This document shows positions 9,058 through 17,825 of a stretch of DNA of 38,704 nucleotides, one piece after another. The position numbers and the translations under genes were made by a program. Source of the stretch: Lachnospiraceae bacterium (GTDB lineage Bacteria; Bacillota; Clostridia; Lachnospirales; Lachnospiraceae). The number at the start of each line of letters is the position of its first letter. The stretch's first letter is position 1. The stretch is from NCBI GenBank assembly GCA_017613435.1, contig JAGADU010000115.1, positions 1 through 38,704 of the forward strand. Reading direction: 5' to 3'. The notes beneath the pieces are model-generated. The model did not search any database and was not told the origin of the DNA. It worked only from the letters and a program-made list of their open reading frames with translations.

Positions 9058-10485
9058 TTATATAAAGAGCGGCATGCCGTATTCTTCGCAGATAACATTG
9101 ATTTCGTTTTCAAGTTCGTTATCAGTAAGAACGGTCACTCTTCCTTCTTCGTATTGTTTGTCGACCCATTCCTTTAATTTGACAACAAGATCATCCTTTT
9201 TATCAAGCTCGGAATCGCCTTTTAAATGATAATGGTGATTAATCCAATATGCGATTCCGGCAAGGCCCGAAGTATTCGAAATAGCGCACATAACAGGTCT
9301 GTTAAGGAATTTATCGGTATCGAAAATCGAATAGATTTCTTCGTTTTTAAGAAGTCCGTCCGCATGAATTCCCGCTCTTGTGACATTGAAATTCTTACCG
9401 ACAAAAGGAGTCATCGGAGGAATGTGATAACCGATTTCCTTCTCGTAATATTCAGCAAGTTCGGTAATAACGGTCGTATCCATACCGTTCAAATCTCCCT
9501 TAAGCTGCGCATATTCGAAAACCATAGCTTCAAGAGGCGTATTTCCGGTTCTCTCTCCTATTCCGAAAAGCGAAGTATTGATGCCGGAACATCCGTAAAG
9601 CCAAGCCGTTGTGGAGTTCGCAACCGCTTTATAGAAATCATTGTGTCCGTGCCATTCAAGAAGTTCATGAGGAACACCTGCGTTTACATGAAGCGCATAA
9701 ATGATACCCTGAACGCTTCGCGGAATAACGGCACCAGGGAAATTGACTCCGTAGCCCATGGTATCGCAAAGACGGATTTTAATGGGAATTTTATATTCAT
9801 CCATAAGTTTCATCAATTCCATACAGAAAGGAACAACGAAACCGTAAATATCGGACCTTGTAATATCTTCAAGATGGCATCTGGGCGAAATGCCGCAATC
9901 GAGGCACTGACGAATAATGCTTAAATAATGTTCAAGCGCCTCTTTTCTTGTCATCTTTAACTTAAGGAATATATGATAATCGGAACATGAAACAAGAATA
10001 CCGGTTTCCTTCATGCCGATTTCTTTTACGAGTTTGAAGTCTTTTTCACTGGCTCTGATCCAGCTTGTTACCTCAGGGAATTTATAACCCCTCTCCATAC
10101 ATTTGATTACCGCGTCACGGTCTTTTTGCGAATAAAGGAAAAATTCGCTCGCACGAATCATTCCTTTCGGACCGCCGAGTTTATGCAAATAATCGTATAT
10201 GGTTACAATCTGCTCGGTTGAATACGGAGCTCTGGACTGCTGACCGTCTCTGAAAGTCGTGTCAGTTATCCATATCTCTTTGGGCATATTGTGGGGAACT
10301 ATTCTGTCATTAAAAGGAATCTTCGGAACTTCCGAATATGGGAACATGTTTCTAAAGACGTTGGGTTTTTCAACGTCTTCAAGTATGTACATATGCTCTT
10401 CGATTTCGAGAAGATTATTCCTGGGATTTAAAGAAATAGGACGATTCTGAAAATGCTCGTTATCGTTCTGCGAATATTTTTTCAT
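9058..10485 (-). CDS. HMGL-family acyltransferase, probable Re-citrate synthase
   Basis: This 475-residue protein belongs to the DRE-TIM metallolyase (HMGL-like) family with isopropylmalate, homocitrate and Re-citrate synthases. Seen: the catalytic signature DTTFRDGQQSRAP (about 95-107), the metal-site LEWHGHNDFYKA, GIGERTGNTPLEAMV and the late motif AGIHADGLLKNEEIY. It lacks the long C-terminal leucine-regulatory domain of LeuA. Known: Clostridium kluyveri makes citrate with an HMGL-type Re-citrate synthase instead of the common Si enzyme. Inferred: direct linkage to isocitrate dehydrogenase favours citrate synthesis from oxaloacetate and acetyl-CoA over isopropylmalate or homocitrate synthesis. 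Sequence alone cannot exclude those alternatives. The ATG at 10485 has an AGAAGG binding site nine bases upstream. Confidence 0.8.
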   Translation of the reverse strand: MKKYSQNDNEHFQNRPISLNPRNNLLEIEEHMYILEDVEKPNVFRNMFPYSEVPKIPFNDRIVPHNMPKEIWITDTTFRDGQQSRAPYSTEQIVTIYDYLHKLGGPKGMIRASEFFLYSQKDRDAVIKCMERGYKFPEVTSWIRASEKDFKLVKEIGMKETGILVSCSDYHIFLKLKMTRKEALEHYLSIIRQCLDCGISPRCHLEDITRSDIYGFVVPFCMELMKLMDEYKIPIKIRLCDTMGYGVNFPGAVIPRSVQGIIYALHVNAGVPHELLEWHGHNDFYKAVANSTTAWLYGCSGINTSLFGIGERTGNTPLEAMVFEYAQLKGDLNGMDTTVITELAEYYEKEIGYHIPPMTPFVGKNFNVTRAGIHADGLLKNEEIYSIFDTDKFLNRPVMCAISNTSGLAGIAYWINHHYHLKGDSELDKKDDLVVKLKEWVDKQYEEGRVTVLTDNELENEINVICEEYGMPLFI

Positions 10486-10507
10486 TTAAACTACCTTCTT
10501 ACCGACA

Positions 10508-10536
10508 ATTATAAACAGAGTATATTATAGATTAAA
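10508..10536 (-). promoter_or_regulatory. Promoter of the Re-citrate synthase-icd operon
   Basis: Reading leftward there is TTTAAT (10536-10531), 17 bases, then TATAAT (10513-10508), which puts transcription start near 10501 and gives a leader of about 16 bases. The -35 is only a partial match. It begins directly after the stop codon of the upstream leucine-rich protein, and no terminator is visible between the two genes, so read-through from the surface-protein operon is possible. Confidence 0.5.
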
Positions 10537-12060
10537 CTACTTAATATCGCAAGAGACAGATTTTACATTTTCGGGTTTTACGTAATCTTCGGGTTCACCT
10601 TTGTAAGCTATAAGAATGCCGTCGCCGACAATAAGATAGTCGCTCTCTCCGTTTTCGTACCAATCGTTAATCCAAGCTGTTTTTTCAAAAGCCTGGGGTT
10701 CGATTTCGGTTACGGTATCGGGAATGATTACCTCTTTTAGGTCATCGCAATGATAAAATGCGCCAAAACCGATGGAGCGAACGCTCTCGGGAATAACAAC
10801 ACTTTTAAGCCCCGTCCTGGCAAAAGAAAACTTTCCGATGTATTTGACATCATCGGGAATTGTAACTGATGTGAGATCCGATTTAAGATAAAAAAGATTT
10901 TCGGGAATTATATTATCTTTTGTGTTTTCGGAAAGAATATAATTAAAATCGTTTTCTTCATCTCTTCTGTCGGAAGGGTTTTCGAGTTTTATTTTGCTCG
11001 GATCCATCAAAACAACGGCTTCATTGTTTACAATAATGGCAGCGCCGAGGGAATCGTCTTTGGAAATGTCAAAAAAAGTTTCCTCTTCTTCCTTTTGAGC
11101 CTTGTTTTTTTCGGAAATCTCTTTTGCGTAACGATCTCTTAAAGTATTGGCGTATTTTAAATCGTAAATTGGTTCGTTGACAACCTTTATTTCATGTTCT
11201 GTGGCAAATTTTTCGCCCTGTGACAGAGGATTGCATAAAACAGAGACTTTTTCGCATCCGTCAAATGCCGTATTGTCGATTTTTTCAACAGAATCCGGAA
11301 TATAAACCTGTTCCAGATTTACACAATTTTCAAAAGCTTTACCGTGGATTTCCTTCGTATTAAAACTTAAAGTTACGCTTTTTAAGCCTTTTGCACCCGA
11401 GAATGCGTAAGCCGAAAGAACATTGACTTTATCGGAAACTATGGTATGTTCCAAATTATCGCAGCCCCAGAAAGCATAGGGAGAAACAGTAACTACGGTA
11501 TCGGGAAAAACATAGAAATCTTTTTCTCTTCCGGGAATCATCTCATAAAGAACGGTTCTGTCGGCCGAATAAAGAACACCGTCAAGACATGTCAGATATT
11601 TGGAATCATCGCTGACATCGATGGTTTTAAGATTGTCGCATCCCGCAAAAAGAGAAGATCCGATTTCCTTTACGTTTTTTCCGAAATATATGCTTTGAAG
11701 AGAATCGCAGTTTGCAAATGCCGATGCTCCGATTTTACTTACGGAATCGGGAATTATGATTCTTTCGAGAGAATCCATTTCGGCAAAGGCATTGTAACCT
11801 ATTTCATCAAGCCCTTCGGGAAGAATAACCTTTTTTACATAGGGATTTCCTTCAAAAGCAGCCGAAGATATCGCTTTGGTTTTTTCGGGAACTATGCATA
11901 CTTCATCGTTTCCGAGATATTTAACCAAAGTATTTTTATCCATTTGAAAATCCTCGCTTACGCCAACGGCCCGGCCTTTGTTAACAGAGGCCAGGACGAA
12001 AACGCAAACGAGAATTGCACCTAATGCTGTTAAAGAAACAAAAGCAAACTTCTTGTTCAT
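10537..12060 (-). CDS. Secreted BspA-type leucine-rich repeat protein
   Basis: The start is taken at the ATG at 12060, nine bases after the stop of the upstream gene; an in-frame extension to 12165 would overlap that gene and lacks signal features. The 507-residue product opens with a signal or anchor segment (MNKKFAFVSLTALGAILVCV, then FVLASVNKGRA). It continues with BspA or TpLRR-type repeats (LRR_5), each of the form AFxxCxxLxxIxIPxxVxxIG, in two blocks at about residues 45-285 and 385-480. They are separated by a charged linker rich in Lys and Glu (about 300-385). No sortase motif or C-terminal membrane helix is visible, so it is either released or held by an uncleaved N-terminus. It is the last gene of the sortase operon. 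Repeats of this kind in other bacteria mediate adhesion, but the ligand here is unknown. Confidence 0.88.
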   Translation of the reverse strand: MNKKFAFVSLTALGAILVCVFVLASVNKGRAVGVSEDFQMDKNTLVKYLGNDEVCIVPEKTKAISSAAFEGNPYVKKVILPEGLDEIGYNAFAEMDSLERIIIPDSVSKIGASAFANCDSLQSIYFGKNVKEIGSSLFAGCDNLKTIDVSDDSKYLTCLDGVLYSADRTVLYEMIPGREKDFYVFPDTVVTVSPYAFWGCDNLEHTIVSDKVNVLSAYAFSGAKGLKSVTLSFNTKEIHGKAFENCVNLEQVYIPDSVEKIDNTAFDGCEKVSVLCNPLSQGEKFATEHEIKVVNEPIYDLKYANTLRDRYAKEISEKNKAQKEEEETFFDISKDDSLGAAIIVNNEAVVLMDPSKIKLENPSDRRDEENDFNYILSENTKDNIIPENLFYLKSDLTSVTIPDDVKYIGKFSFARTGLKSVVIPESVRSIGFGAFYHCDDLKEVIIPDTVTEIEPQAFEKTAWINDWYENGESDYLIVGDGILIAYKGEPEDYVKPENVKSVSCDIK

Positions 12061-12068
12061 AAAACTAC

Positions 12069-15000
12069 CTATTTTGCTCTGACTTTTTTCTTTTTCATTC
12101 CGGAAGGAATGCTTAATGCAAAGAAGAGAATCGAAGCGGCAAACAATCCGATGCTTATAATCCACTTAATGCTTAAACCGTCGCCAGTTTTGGGTGTGGA
12201 TGTGGGCGTGTAGGATACGGACGACGAAAGGTTCGATGTATCCACGTAAATCGTATAAGGCGAGAAGTGTGTAGCCGTAAAGTTGATGCACGGAACACCG
12301 TTAATCGTCGTGAATTTGGGATTAAGATCGACGAGTTTTCCGTTAACCACATAAGCAACTTTATTATTTCCGGCATAAGGAACCAGATCGTCGGGTATCG
12401 GCAGAGTTACGGATACTTTCAAATCGGAATTATTCTCGATCTTTTGCGAACCCGTGGAATTGTATAACGATATATCCATTGCAACATATTTGATGTTGTC
12501 AAGCGAATCGTATTTTGTAAGCAATGCATCTTCTATTTCGGCTTTGGCCATTTGGGAATCCGTAATCTTTAATACAAAATTATCGGATGATCCGGTAACC
12601 GAAGCGGAGGCAATACCGTTATTCGAAAAGCCCGTCTTGGTAAGAGATACGGTCGTATTGGGCTTAACTGCACCGTTTTGGTTGTTATTGCCGTTATTCG
12701 ATGAATTGTTATTGTTATTATTCTTTGAAGAATCGGTTTTATAAGTAGCCTTGATGGTTACATTCTTTGCGGGCATGGTAAAATATGTCGCAGCCATATC
12801 CGCTTTAAGTAAAGTCACTCCGTCTTCCGTTGTCCATTTATCGAATACTTTTCCGCTTTCGGGATTGTTTGCTGTAATAATAATCGATGCACCTTCAACA
12901 TAACTTCCGGAGCCCGAACCGTCAACTACGGTAACCGTATACAATGTTTTGTTGGAACCGTTGTTCTGGTTGTTATTGCCGTTTGGATTGTTGGGATCCG
13001 TCGCAGTGCCTTCTTTTTCATACATTGCAAGACAATCGGTATCTTTGGTAATATTCTTAAAGCTCGGGCGCCAGCCGACAAATGTATATCCCTTTCTCTC
13101 GGGAGATTTTATTTCGACGGCATCCTTGCCTTCTTCAACAGTCTGAGTCGAAAGAACGGTATCATCATAATCCAAAAATCTTACGGTATAAGTCTTTGAA
13201 CCTATGGGCGAATATTTCGCGTAAGTATTTAAATCTTTAGTAATATTTTTGGGTTCGGGGAACCATCCGTCAAATACATATCCGTCCTTTGAGGGCGTAA
13301 CATCGCATTTTGAATCCGTGCCTGCATTTACAATATCCGTATAAAGAAGAGTCGTCGCATCTTCGTCATAATAATATACATGATACTGAATAGGCTTGGA
13401 TACAGCTAAAATATTGGGATAATCCTTTGCGAAATCCGCAGCCGGCGAATCATCTTGGCAATAGAATGTAATCTGCTGATTGTCTCCATCAAAAGCGGAT
13501 TCTTTGATAATATTCGTACTTGAAGGAATCTCGATATATCCGATTCCGCTGTTTTTAAACGCATAGGGTCCGATATTCTTGTTACCGTCTTTTAATATAA
13601 CGCTGTAAAGTTTGGGCGTATTCTCGAAACAGCTTTCGGGAATCGAAGTAACGTTACTCTTGCTGAAATCAACGCTTCTTAAATCGTCAAGATCCTTGAA
13701 AGCTCCGTTGGCTACCGTGGATACGCCTTCAAGTTCGTCAGCGTTAACCGCAGTAGAACCTACTTTGCTTCCTCTTGTTTCCAAAGCTTCGAGAAGAGAA
13801 TCCTTTTTGCCGTTGGCCAAACCGTAAATAATACCGGTATCGCATGTAAAATTACCGCCGTCTTCGAAATTGACATCGGTAAGTTCTTCGCAATCCGCAA
13901 AAGGATGATCTCCGAATTCGTTCAAATCGTCGCAAACTTCCACATCCACGAGTTTATCGCAATCCGCAAAAGCAAAATCTCCTATTTTTTCGCATCCGTC
14001 ATCAAGATATACTCCGGTAAGATTAGTAACTGAGGATAAAGCATAAGGCTCTATTTCTTTTACACCGTGAGTCGTTAAAGTAACAATATCGATATTTCTT
14101 GTTGTTCCCGTTAAGGCATTGCCGTCATTGTCAAGTCCCGAGAAAAGGCCTTCTTTAATTCCCGTAACACCGTCGGGAAGTTCAACGTTCAATGCAGAAT
14201 TATAGGCATCCAATTCCATCTGGGAAAGACCCGAAGGAGTTGTTGCGCTTCCTGCGTTCTTGGCAGCCGTAACCATTTCGTTTGTAAGATAAGGATAAGT
14301 TGAACCTGTTGTTGCCAAAAGGGAGGCGAGTGTGGGAACTTTTATTACTTCATTGACATCTTTGTCGGGATTGTATCTGATTTCCTGGTTTGTGGGCCAT
14401 CCCGTATAGAAAGTAATATAAGTATCCGCCTGTTGAGAATTGTTGATATTATTGTTTTTGTTCATTGCATAATCAAAAGGAGCGCTTCCTTTTGTTGCAA
14501 CGCCGGTAAACGAGAGGAAAGGATCGTTTCCGAGAGTATGCGAACAATTGGGATTGTTCACAACCTGAGTATCAAAAGCCCCGTCACCGATATATGTTAC
14601 GTTAATGGGCTCATTGAATATAACGTCTTTAAGATTGTGACTACCCTTAAATGCACCTGCTTCGATTTCGGTAATCGTAGAAGGAATGATAACTTTGGTG
14701 ATATTGCATTTGTTCGAGAAAGAATCCGATCCTATCTTAGTAATACCGTAAGGTCCGATTTTGGCGGGAATTTCAACTTTTTTAACGGTATCGTCCATAT
14801 AGAAATATATAAGTCTGTTCTGGTTGTCCACACGATATACAAGCTTACCGGTACCGTCTTCCGTGCTGTTTACGTTATATACTTTTTCGTATTTTTCCTC
14901 GTCGAGATATTTAAATGCAAAAGAATTCGCGGTTGAAGTATTATGAAGCGCCTGCTGTTCGGGACCTTCAAGATAGAATTCTTCGCAAACCATATCCTGG

Positions 15001-16406
15001 AAATCTTTAAATGAATAAGGCGTGGTACCGGAAACAGCTGTCAAACCGTCTTTAATAGTCATATTGCTGTTTCTGACCGTAATCCTCTTAAGGGATGTAC
15101 ATCCCACAAACCATGCCACATCCTGATCTTCGTTGTAATTTCTCGGGAATTCGATTTCTTCAAGTGCGGAACAGTCTTTAAATACATTGTCACCCATGGT
15201 TGTCAGATTCATGTTTAAAGCATTTCCGTTTTGATCTTTAGCAATAAGATTGCAATGTTTCATGCTGTAGCAGCCTTCAAAACAGGAATCTCCCACCTCG
15301 GAAACACCTACGGGCATATTGAAAACTTCAAGACCCTGACAATTAAGAAAAGCTCTTTCTCCGAGTTTTTTGATGGCAGCATTGTCGGGAATCGTAATTG
15401 ACTGAAGGTTATTGCAATCCGCAAAAGCATAATTGCCGATGGTATTGATACCGTCGCCGAAATTTATTTCTCTTAAGTTGGCACAGTTTTTAAAGGCATA
15501 ATTTCCGACACCGAGGATGGATTTTCCCAAAACAAGTGTTTTTATATTCTGCGCATTGGAAAAAATACCCTTTGTGTCGTCAAGGTTAACTTCCCAGCCG
15601 CTGGACGTTTTGGAAACATTCTGATTGGCAATGTAATTAACTTCGGCATCCTTAATTCTTTTATGCGTTTCATCCGTTGTAGGATAATATGCACCGTTAT
15701 GCAAATAATACAAATCGTCTTCTTCTCCGTTATTGTCGGAGTCTTTTAACCATTTGTCGATATTTTTATAGTAGCAGGGTAAATATTTATCAAGTACGGT
15801 TTGCGTGGTTTTTTCTTTTTTTATCGCCTGGACTTTATCTCCGTTTGAATCCAATACATAATTGCCCTGATCGTCCAATTCCCAAACAGGTATGGTCTTG
15901 GCATCGTCTTCGTAAAGCAAAATCGGCATTCCGTTGGAATCCAATACGGGAACATAAACGTCTTCTTCTTTATAAGTAGGATAATATAAAGCTTCGTTGC
16001 TGATGGAAACCGCAACATATCCGCCTTCGGTACCGTCGGCGTCGGTATATTTCATATAACCGTCTACTTTTTCCGGAATTACGAGTTCGCCGTTTGGAAG
16101 CGTTCTTTCAAAGTCATAACCGCAAATTACGGCAATTTTATTGTTTCCGTTTGCCTTTGTCATATAAGCAAACTGGAATTCGCCGTCACCTGTCGTGTAG
16201 ATCACCTCTCCGTCCGGTAATATAGGCACGTTGTTTTCGGAATCATCAAGATAAACTCTCGCACTTGTCGAAGACGGATCGTAAGCTTCTGCGGATTTTT
16301 GAGGAAGCAAAGCCACAATAATCGACGATATCAAAAACAGACTTGCGATTGTAATCCCAAGCGTAAATTTAAATTTTCTCGAAAGCCTTCTTCTGGGTTT
16401 GCTCAT
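12069..16406 (-). CDS. Large sortase-anchored surface protein with BspA leucine-rich repeats and InlB B-repeats
   Basis: This 1445-residue protein starts with a long basic signal peptide (about 1-42, cleavage plausible after AEA). Three blocks of BspA-type leucine-rich repeats follow (about 282-470, 539-615, 736-999). Then come two InlB B-repeat or MucBP-like units (about 1004-1069 and 1070-1130, with GYVFDGWFPEP and GYTFVGWRPSF), an Asn-rich linker, a divergent InlB repeat (about 1154-1220), a second Asn-rich linker (about 1222-1249) and one more beta-rich domain. The C-terminus carries a sorting signal: TPKTGD near 1408, a hydrophobic helix and the basic tail KKKKVRAK. Known: clostridial class B sortases such as the C. 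difficile enzyme cleave (S/P)PXTG motifs, so TPKTG fits. The ATG at 16406 has GGAGG seven bases upstream. The gene lies 15 bases after the sortase gene, a likely dedicated enzyme-substrate pair. Adhesion is inferred, not shown. Confidence 0.93.
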   Translation of the reverse strand: MSKPRRRLSRKFKFTLGITIASLFLISSIIVALLPQKSAEAYDPSSTSARVYLDDSENNVPILPDGEVIYTTGDGEFQFAYMTKANGNNKIAVICGYDFERTLPNGELVIPEKVDGYMKYTDADGTEGGYVAVSISNEALYYPTYKEEDVYVPVLDSNGMPILLYEDDAKTIPVWELDDQGNYVLDSNGDKVQAIKKEKTTQTVLDKYLPCYYKNIDKWLKDSDNNGEEDDLYYLHNGAYYPTTDETHKRIKDAEVNYIANQNVSKTSSGWEVNLDDTKGIFSNAQNIKTLVLGKSILGVGNYAFKNCANLREINFGDGINTIGNYAFADCNNLQSITIPDNAAIKKLGERAFLNCQGLEVFNMPVGVSEVGDSCFEGCYSMKHCNLIAKDQNGNALNMNLTTMGDNVFKDCSALEEIEFPRNYNEDQDVAWFVGCTSLKRITVRNSNMTIKDGLTAVSGTTPYSFKDFQDMVCEEFYLEGPEQQALHNTSTANSFAFKYLDEEKYEKVYNVNSTEDGTGKLVYRVDNQNRLIYFYMDDTVKKVEIPAKIGPYGITKIGSDSFSNKCNITKVIIPSTITEIEAGAFKGSHNLKDVIFNEPINVTYIGDGAFDTQVVNNPNCSHTLGNDPFLSFTGVATKGSAPFDYAMNKNNNINNSQQADTYITFYTGWPTNQEIRYNPDKDVNEVIKVPTLASLLATTGSTYPYLTNEMVTAAKNAGSATTPSGLSQMELDAYNSALNVELPDGVTGIKEGLFSGLDNDGNALTGTTRNIDIVTLTTHGVKEIEPYALSSVTNLTGVYLDDGCEKIGDFAFADCDKLVDVEVCDDLNEFGDHPFADCEELTDVNFEDGGNFTCDTGIIYGLANGKKDSLLEALETRGSKVGSTAVNADELEGVSTVANGAFKDLDDLRSVDFSKSNVTSIPESCFENTPKLYSVILKDGNKNIGPYAFKNSGIGYIEIPSSTNIIKESAFDGDNQQITFYCQDDSPAADFAKDYPNILAVSKPIQYHVYYYDEDATTLLYTDIVNAGTDSKCDVTPSKDGYVFDGWFPEPKNITKDLNTYAKYSPIGSKTYTVRFLDYDDTVLSTQTVEEGKDAVEIKSPERKGYTFVGWRPSFKNITKDTDCLAMYEKEGTATDPNNPNGNNNQNNGSNKTLYTVTVVDGSGSGSYVEGASIIITANNPESGKVFDKWTTEDGVTLLKADMAATYFTMPAKNVTIKATYKTDSSKNNNNNNSSNNGNNNQNGAVKPNTTVSLTKTGFSNNGIASASVTGSSDNFVLKITDSQMAKAEIEDALLTKYDSLDNIKYVAMDISLYNSTGSQKIENNSDLKVSVTLPIPDDLVPYAGNNKVAYVVNGKLVDLNPKFTTINGVPCINFTATHFSPYTIYVDTSNLSSSVSYTPTSTPKTGDGLSIKWIISIGLFAASILFFALSIPSGMKKKKVRAK

Positions 16407-16421
16407 TTTAATCCTCCGAAA

Positions 16422-17657
16422 TTATTTGATTTTCTTTGCTATAACGACGAATCTTCCGTTAGCCTGCGCATAATCGCATGTTGAAAGCGTAAGCAGTTCG
16501 TCATCGAATTTTACGGGTACGTTTGTATCGTAAAGTGATTTTTCCTTAAGTTCGTTCATATACGAATCGAATTCGATTTCGCTGGTAACGTCAACGAATT
16601 CGTAGTATTTAAAATCAGTGGCATCGGATGTACGTACGTAATCCCTGAAAACAAAAACTATTTCGTACATTGCTTCTTCGAATATCGTGTCAAATACGAA
16701 AGTTTTGTGTTTCAGATAAAAATCATAATTGTCATATTTTTCAAGATGCGCAAACATTTTGCCGGATTTCATATGATGACCGTACAAAATAACGTTCTTG
16801 CTTCTCGGATAAATATTGCAGTACATATCGGCGAAAATGCATCCGTTGGCATCGCCCTTGCCTTTGAAATTGTGGCTTAAATAAAACTGGTTGTCGTTGC
16901 TTTGAACAACGGGATAATCGATATTGGTATCCGATATCTTAATCCATCCGATCAAATCGTTGTTCTTTGTATAAGTATCTTTGTATTTTTCAAGAATATC
17001 TGGTATTTCGTATGTGTCAAAAGTGATTGTGTAATCATTTGTATCCGAATTATTCGAAGCAGTATTGTTTTTTTTGACGGAATTCGGATTGATGGTTGTA
17101 AAAATAAACGCATTATCCCTGTTGGATTCTTCGATTTCGCGAAGAATTTTTTCGGTCCTTTTGTCCGCGACAACTTTGCCCATAACGGCGATAACGGATC
17201 CTAAAACAACAATTGCGGATATTCCTACAAGAAGGTATTTAAACAGGTTTTTTTGTTTTCTTTGCCTGTTTATATAATATTCCACTAATTCTTTATCGAC
17301 ATTTTCATCCGAATTCTCAACCTTTTGATGAGATTTTATGTAATCCGAATACAATTCATCTTCATCATCTTCCGTGTACCGGCTTCGGTGATCGGATTTT
17401 TTTGAAGAAGAAGATTGAGTTTTTTTGTTTAATTTTTCGTAAATATCGGTAATTTCGTCTTCAAAATCAAATCCGAGTCTTGATTCGAATTTGATGCCCC
17501 CGGTGCAAATTGCGGAATACAGTTTGTTTACATCGGACGCTTTATTGAAATTTATCTTTTTTTTAATCTCGGAAATTTTCTTTGAATCCCTTAAAAAAGC
17601 TTCGTATTCACTTTTGTTTCTGGCCGAATATCCTTCGACAGACCACTCGGAACTCAT
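16422..17657 (-). CDS. srtB: Class B sortase with a cytoplasmic N-terminal extension
   Basis: The C-terminal half of this 411-residue protein is a class B sortase transpeptidase, which cleaves sorting signals between Thr and Gly and joins the protein to peptidoglycan. Seen: WIKISDTNIDYPVVQS, the catalytic His in LYGHHMKSG (H294), the nucleophile in TLSTC (C394) and the catalytic Arg in NGRFVV (R402). A single transmembrane helix lies at about 139-160. Unusually, about 138 residues precede it, inside the cell: a compact helical part (about 10-80) and an acidic Ser-rich linker (80-125). Typical SrtB proteins have only a few residues before the helix. The ATG at 17657 has AGGTGG seven bases upstream. 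It is the first gene of an operon with two leucine-rich surface proteins, the next of which carries TPKTG. Confidence 0.93.
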   Translation of the reverse strand: MSSEWSVEGYSARNKSEYEAFLRDSKKISEIKKKINFNKASDVNKLYSAICTGGIKFESRLGFDFEDEITDIYEKLNKKTQSSSSKKSDHRSRYTEDDEDELYSDYIKSHQKVENSDENVDKELVEYYINRQRKQKNLFKYLLVGISAIVVLGSVIAVMGKVVADKRTEKILREIEESNRDNAFIFTTINPNSVKKNNTASNNSDTNDYTITFDTYEIPDILEKYKDTYTKNNDLIGWIKISDTNIDYPVVQSNDNQFYLSHNFKGKGDANGCIFADMYCNIYPRSKNVILYGHHMKSGKMFAHLEKYDNYDFYLKHKTFVFDTIFEEAMYEIVFVFRDYVRTSDATDFKYYEFVDVTSEIEFDSYMNELKEKSLYDTNVPVKFDDELLTLSTCDYAQANGRFVVIAKKIK

Positions 17658-17688
17658 ACTTTTCCACCTTACCTATTTTTACATATAT

Positions 17689-17716
17689 ATTTTACTATAT
17701 CTCGTGGATAATTCAA
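17689..17716 (-). promoter_or_regulatory. Promoter of the sortase-surface protein operon
   Basis: Leftward TTGAAT (17716-17711), a 16-base spacer and TAAAAT (17694-17689) predict a start near 17682 and a leader of about 25 bases before the sortase ATG. Confidence 0.55.
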
Positions 17717-17775
17717 GTATTAAAACAATATATTGATATCTTTAAATTGCCCGAATCATATTATGAAAACAAAAA

Positions 17776-17805
17776 CCCTCCCTGCTTTTTATAATGCAGG
17801 GAGGG
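17776..17805 (-). terminator. Intrinsic terminator of leuS
   Basis: A perfect 10-base stem (CCCTCCCTGC at 17776-17785, GCAGGGAGGG at 17796-17805) with a 10-base loop is followed, reading leftward, by a run of five T and then GTTTT. It lies 20 bases after the leuS stop. The other side has five A, so weak rightward activity is not excluded. Confidence 0.9.
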
Positions 17806-17825
17806 AAAAAATAGATTCAACGTAA

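Noticed and set aside
9226..9924. A 232-codon plus-strand open frame opposite the Re-citrate synthase gene
   Set aside because: Antisense shadow of a conserved enzyme; no binding site, promoter or recognisable domain.
12060..12165. N-terminal extension of the 507-residue leucine-rich protein
   Set aside because: It would overlap the end of the large surface protein and put a non-signal sequence before a clear signal peptide; the ATG at 12060 is better.
12660..12730. AT-rich short repeats resembling a microsatellite or CRISPR-like repeat
   Set aside because: They encode the Asn-rich linker of the surface protein and have no regular repeat-spacer pattern.
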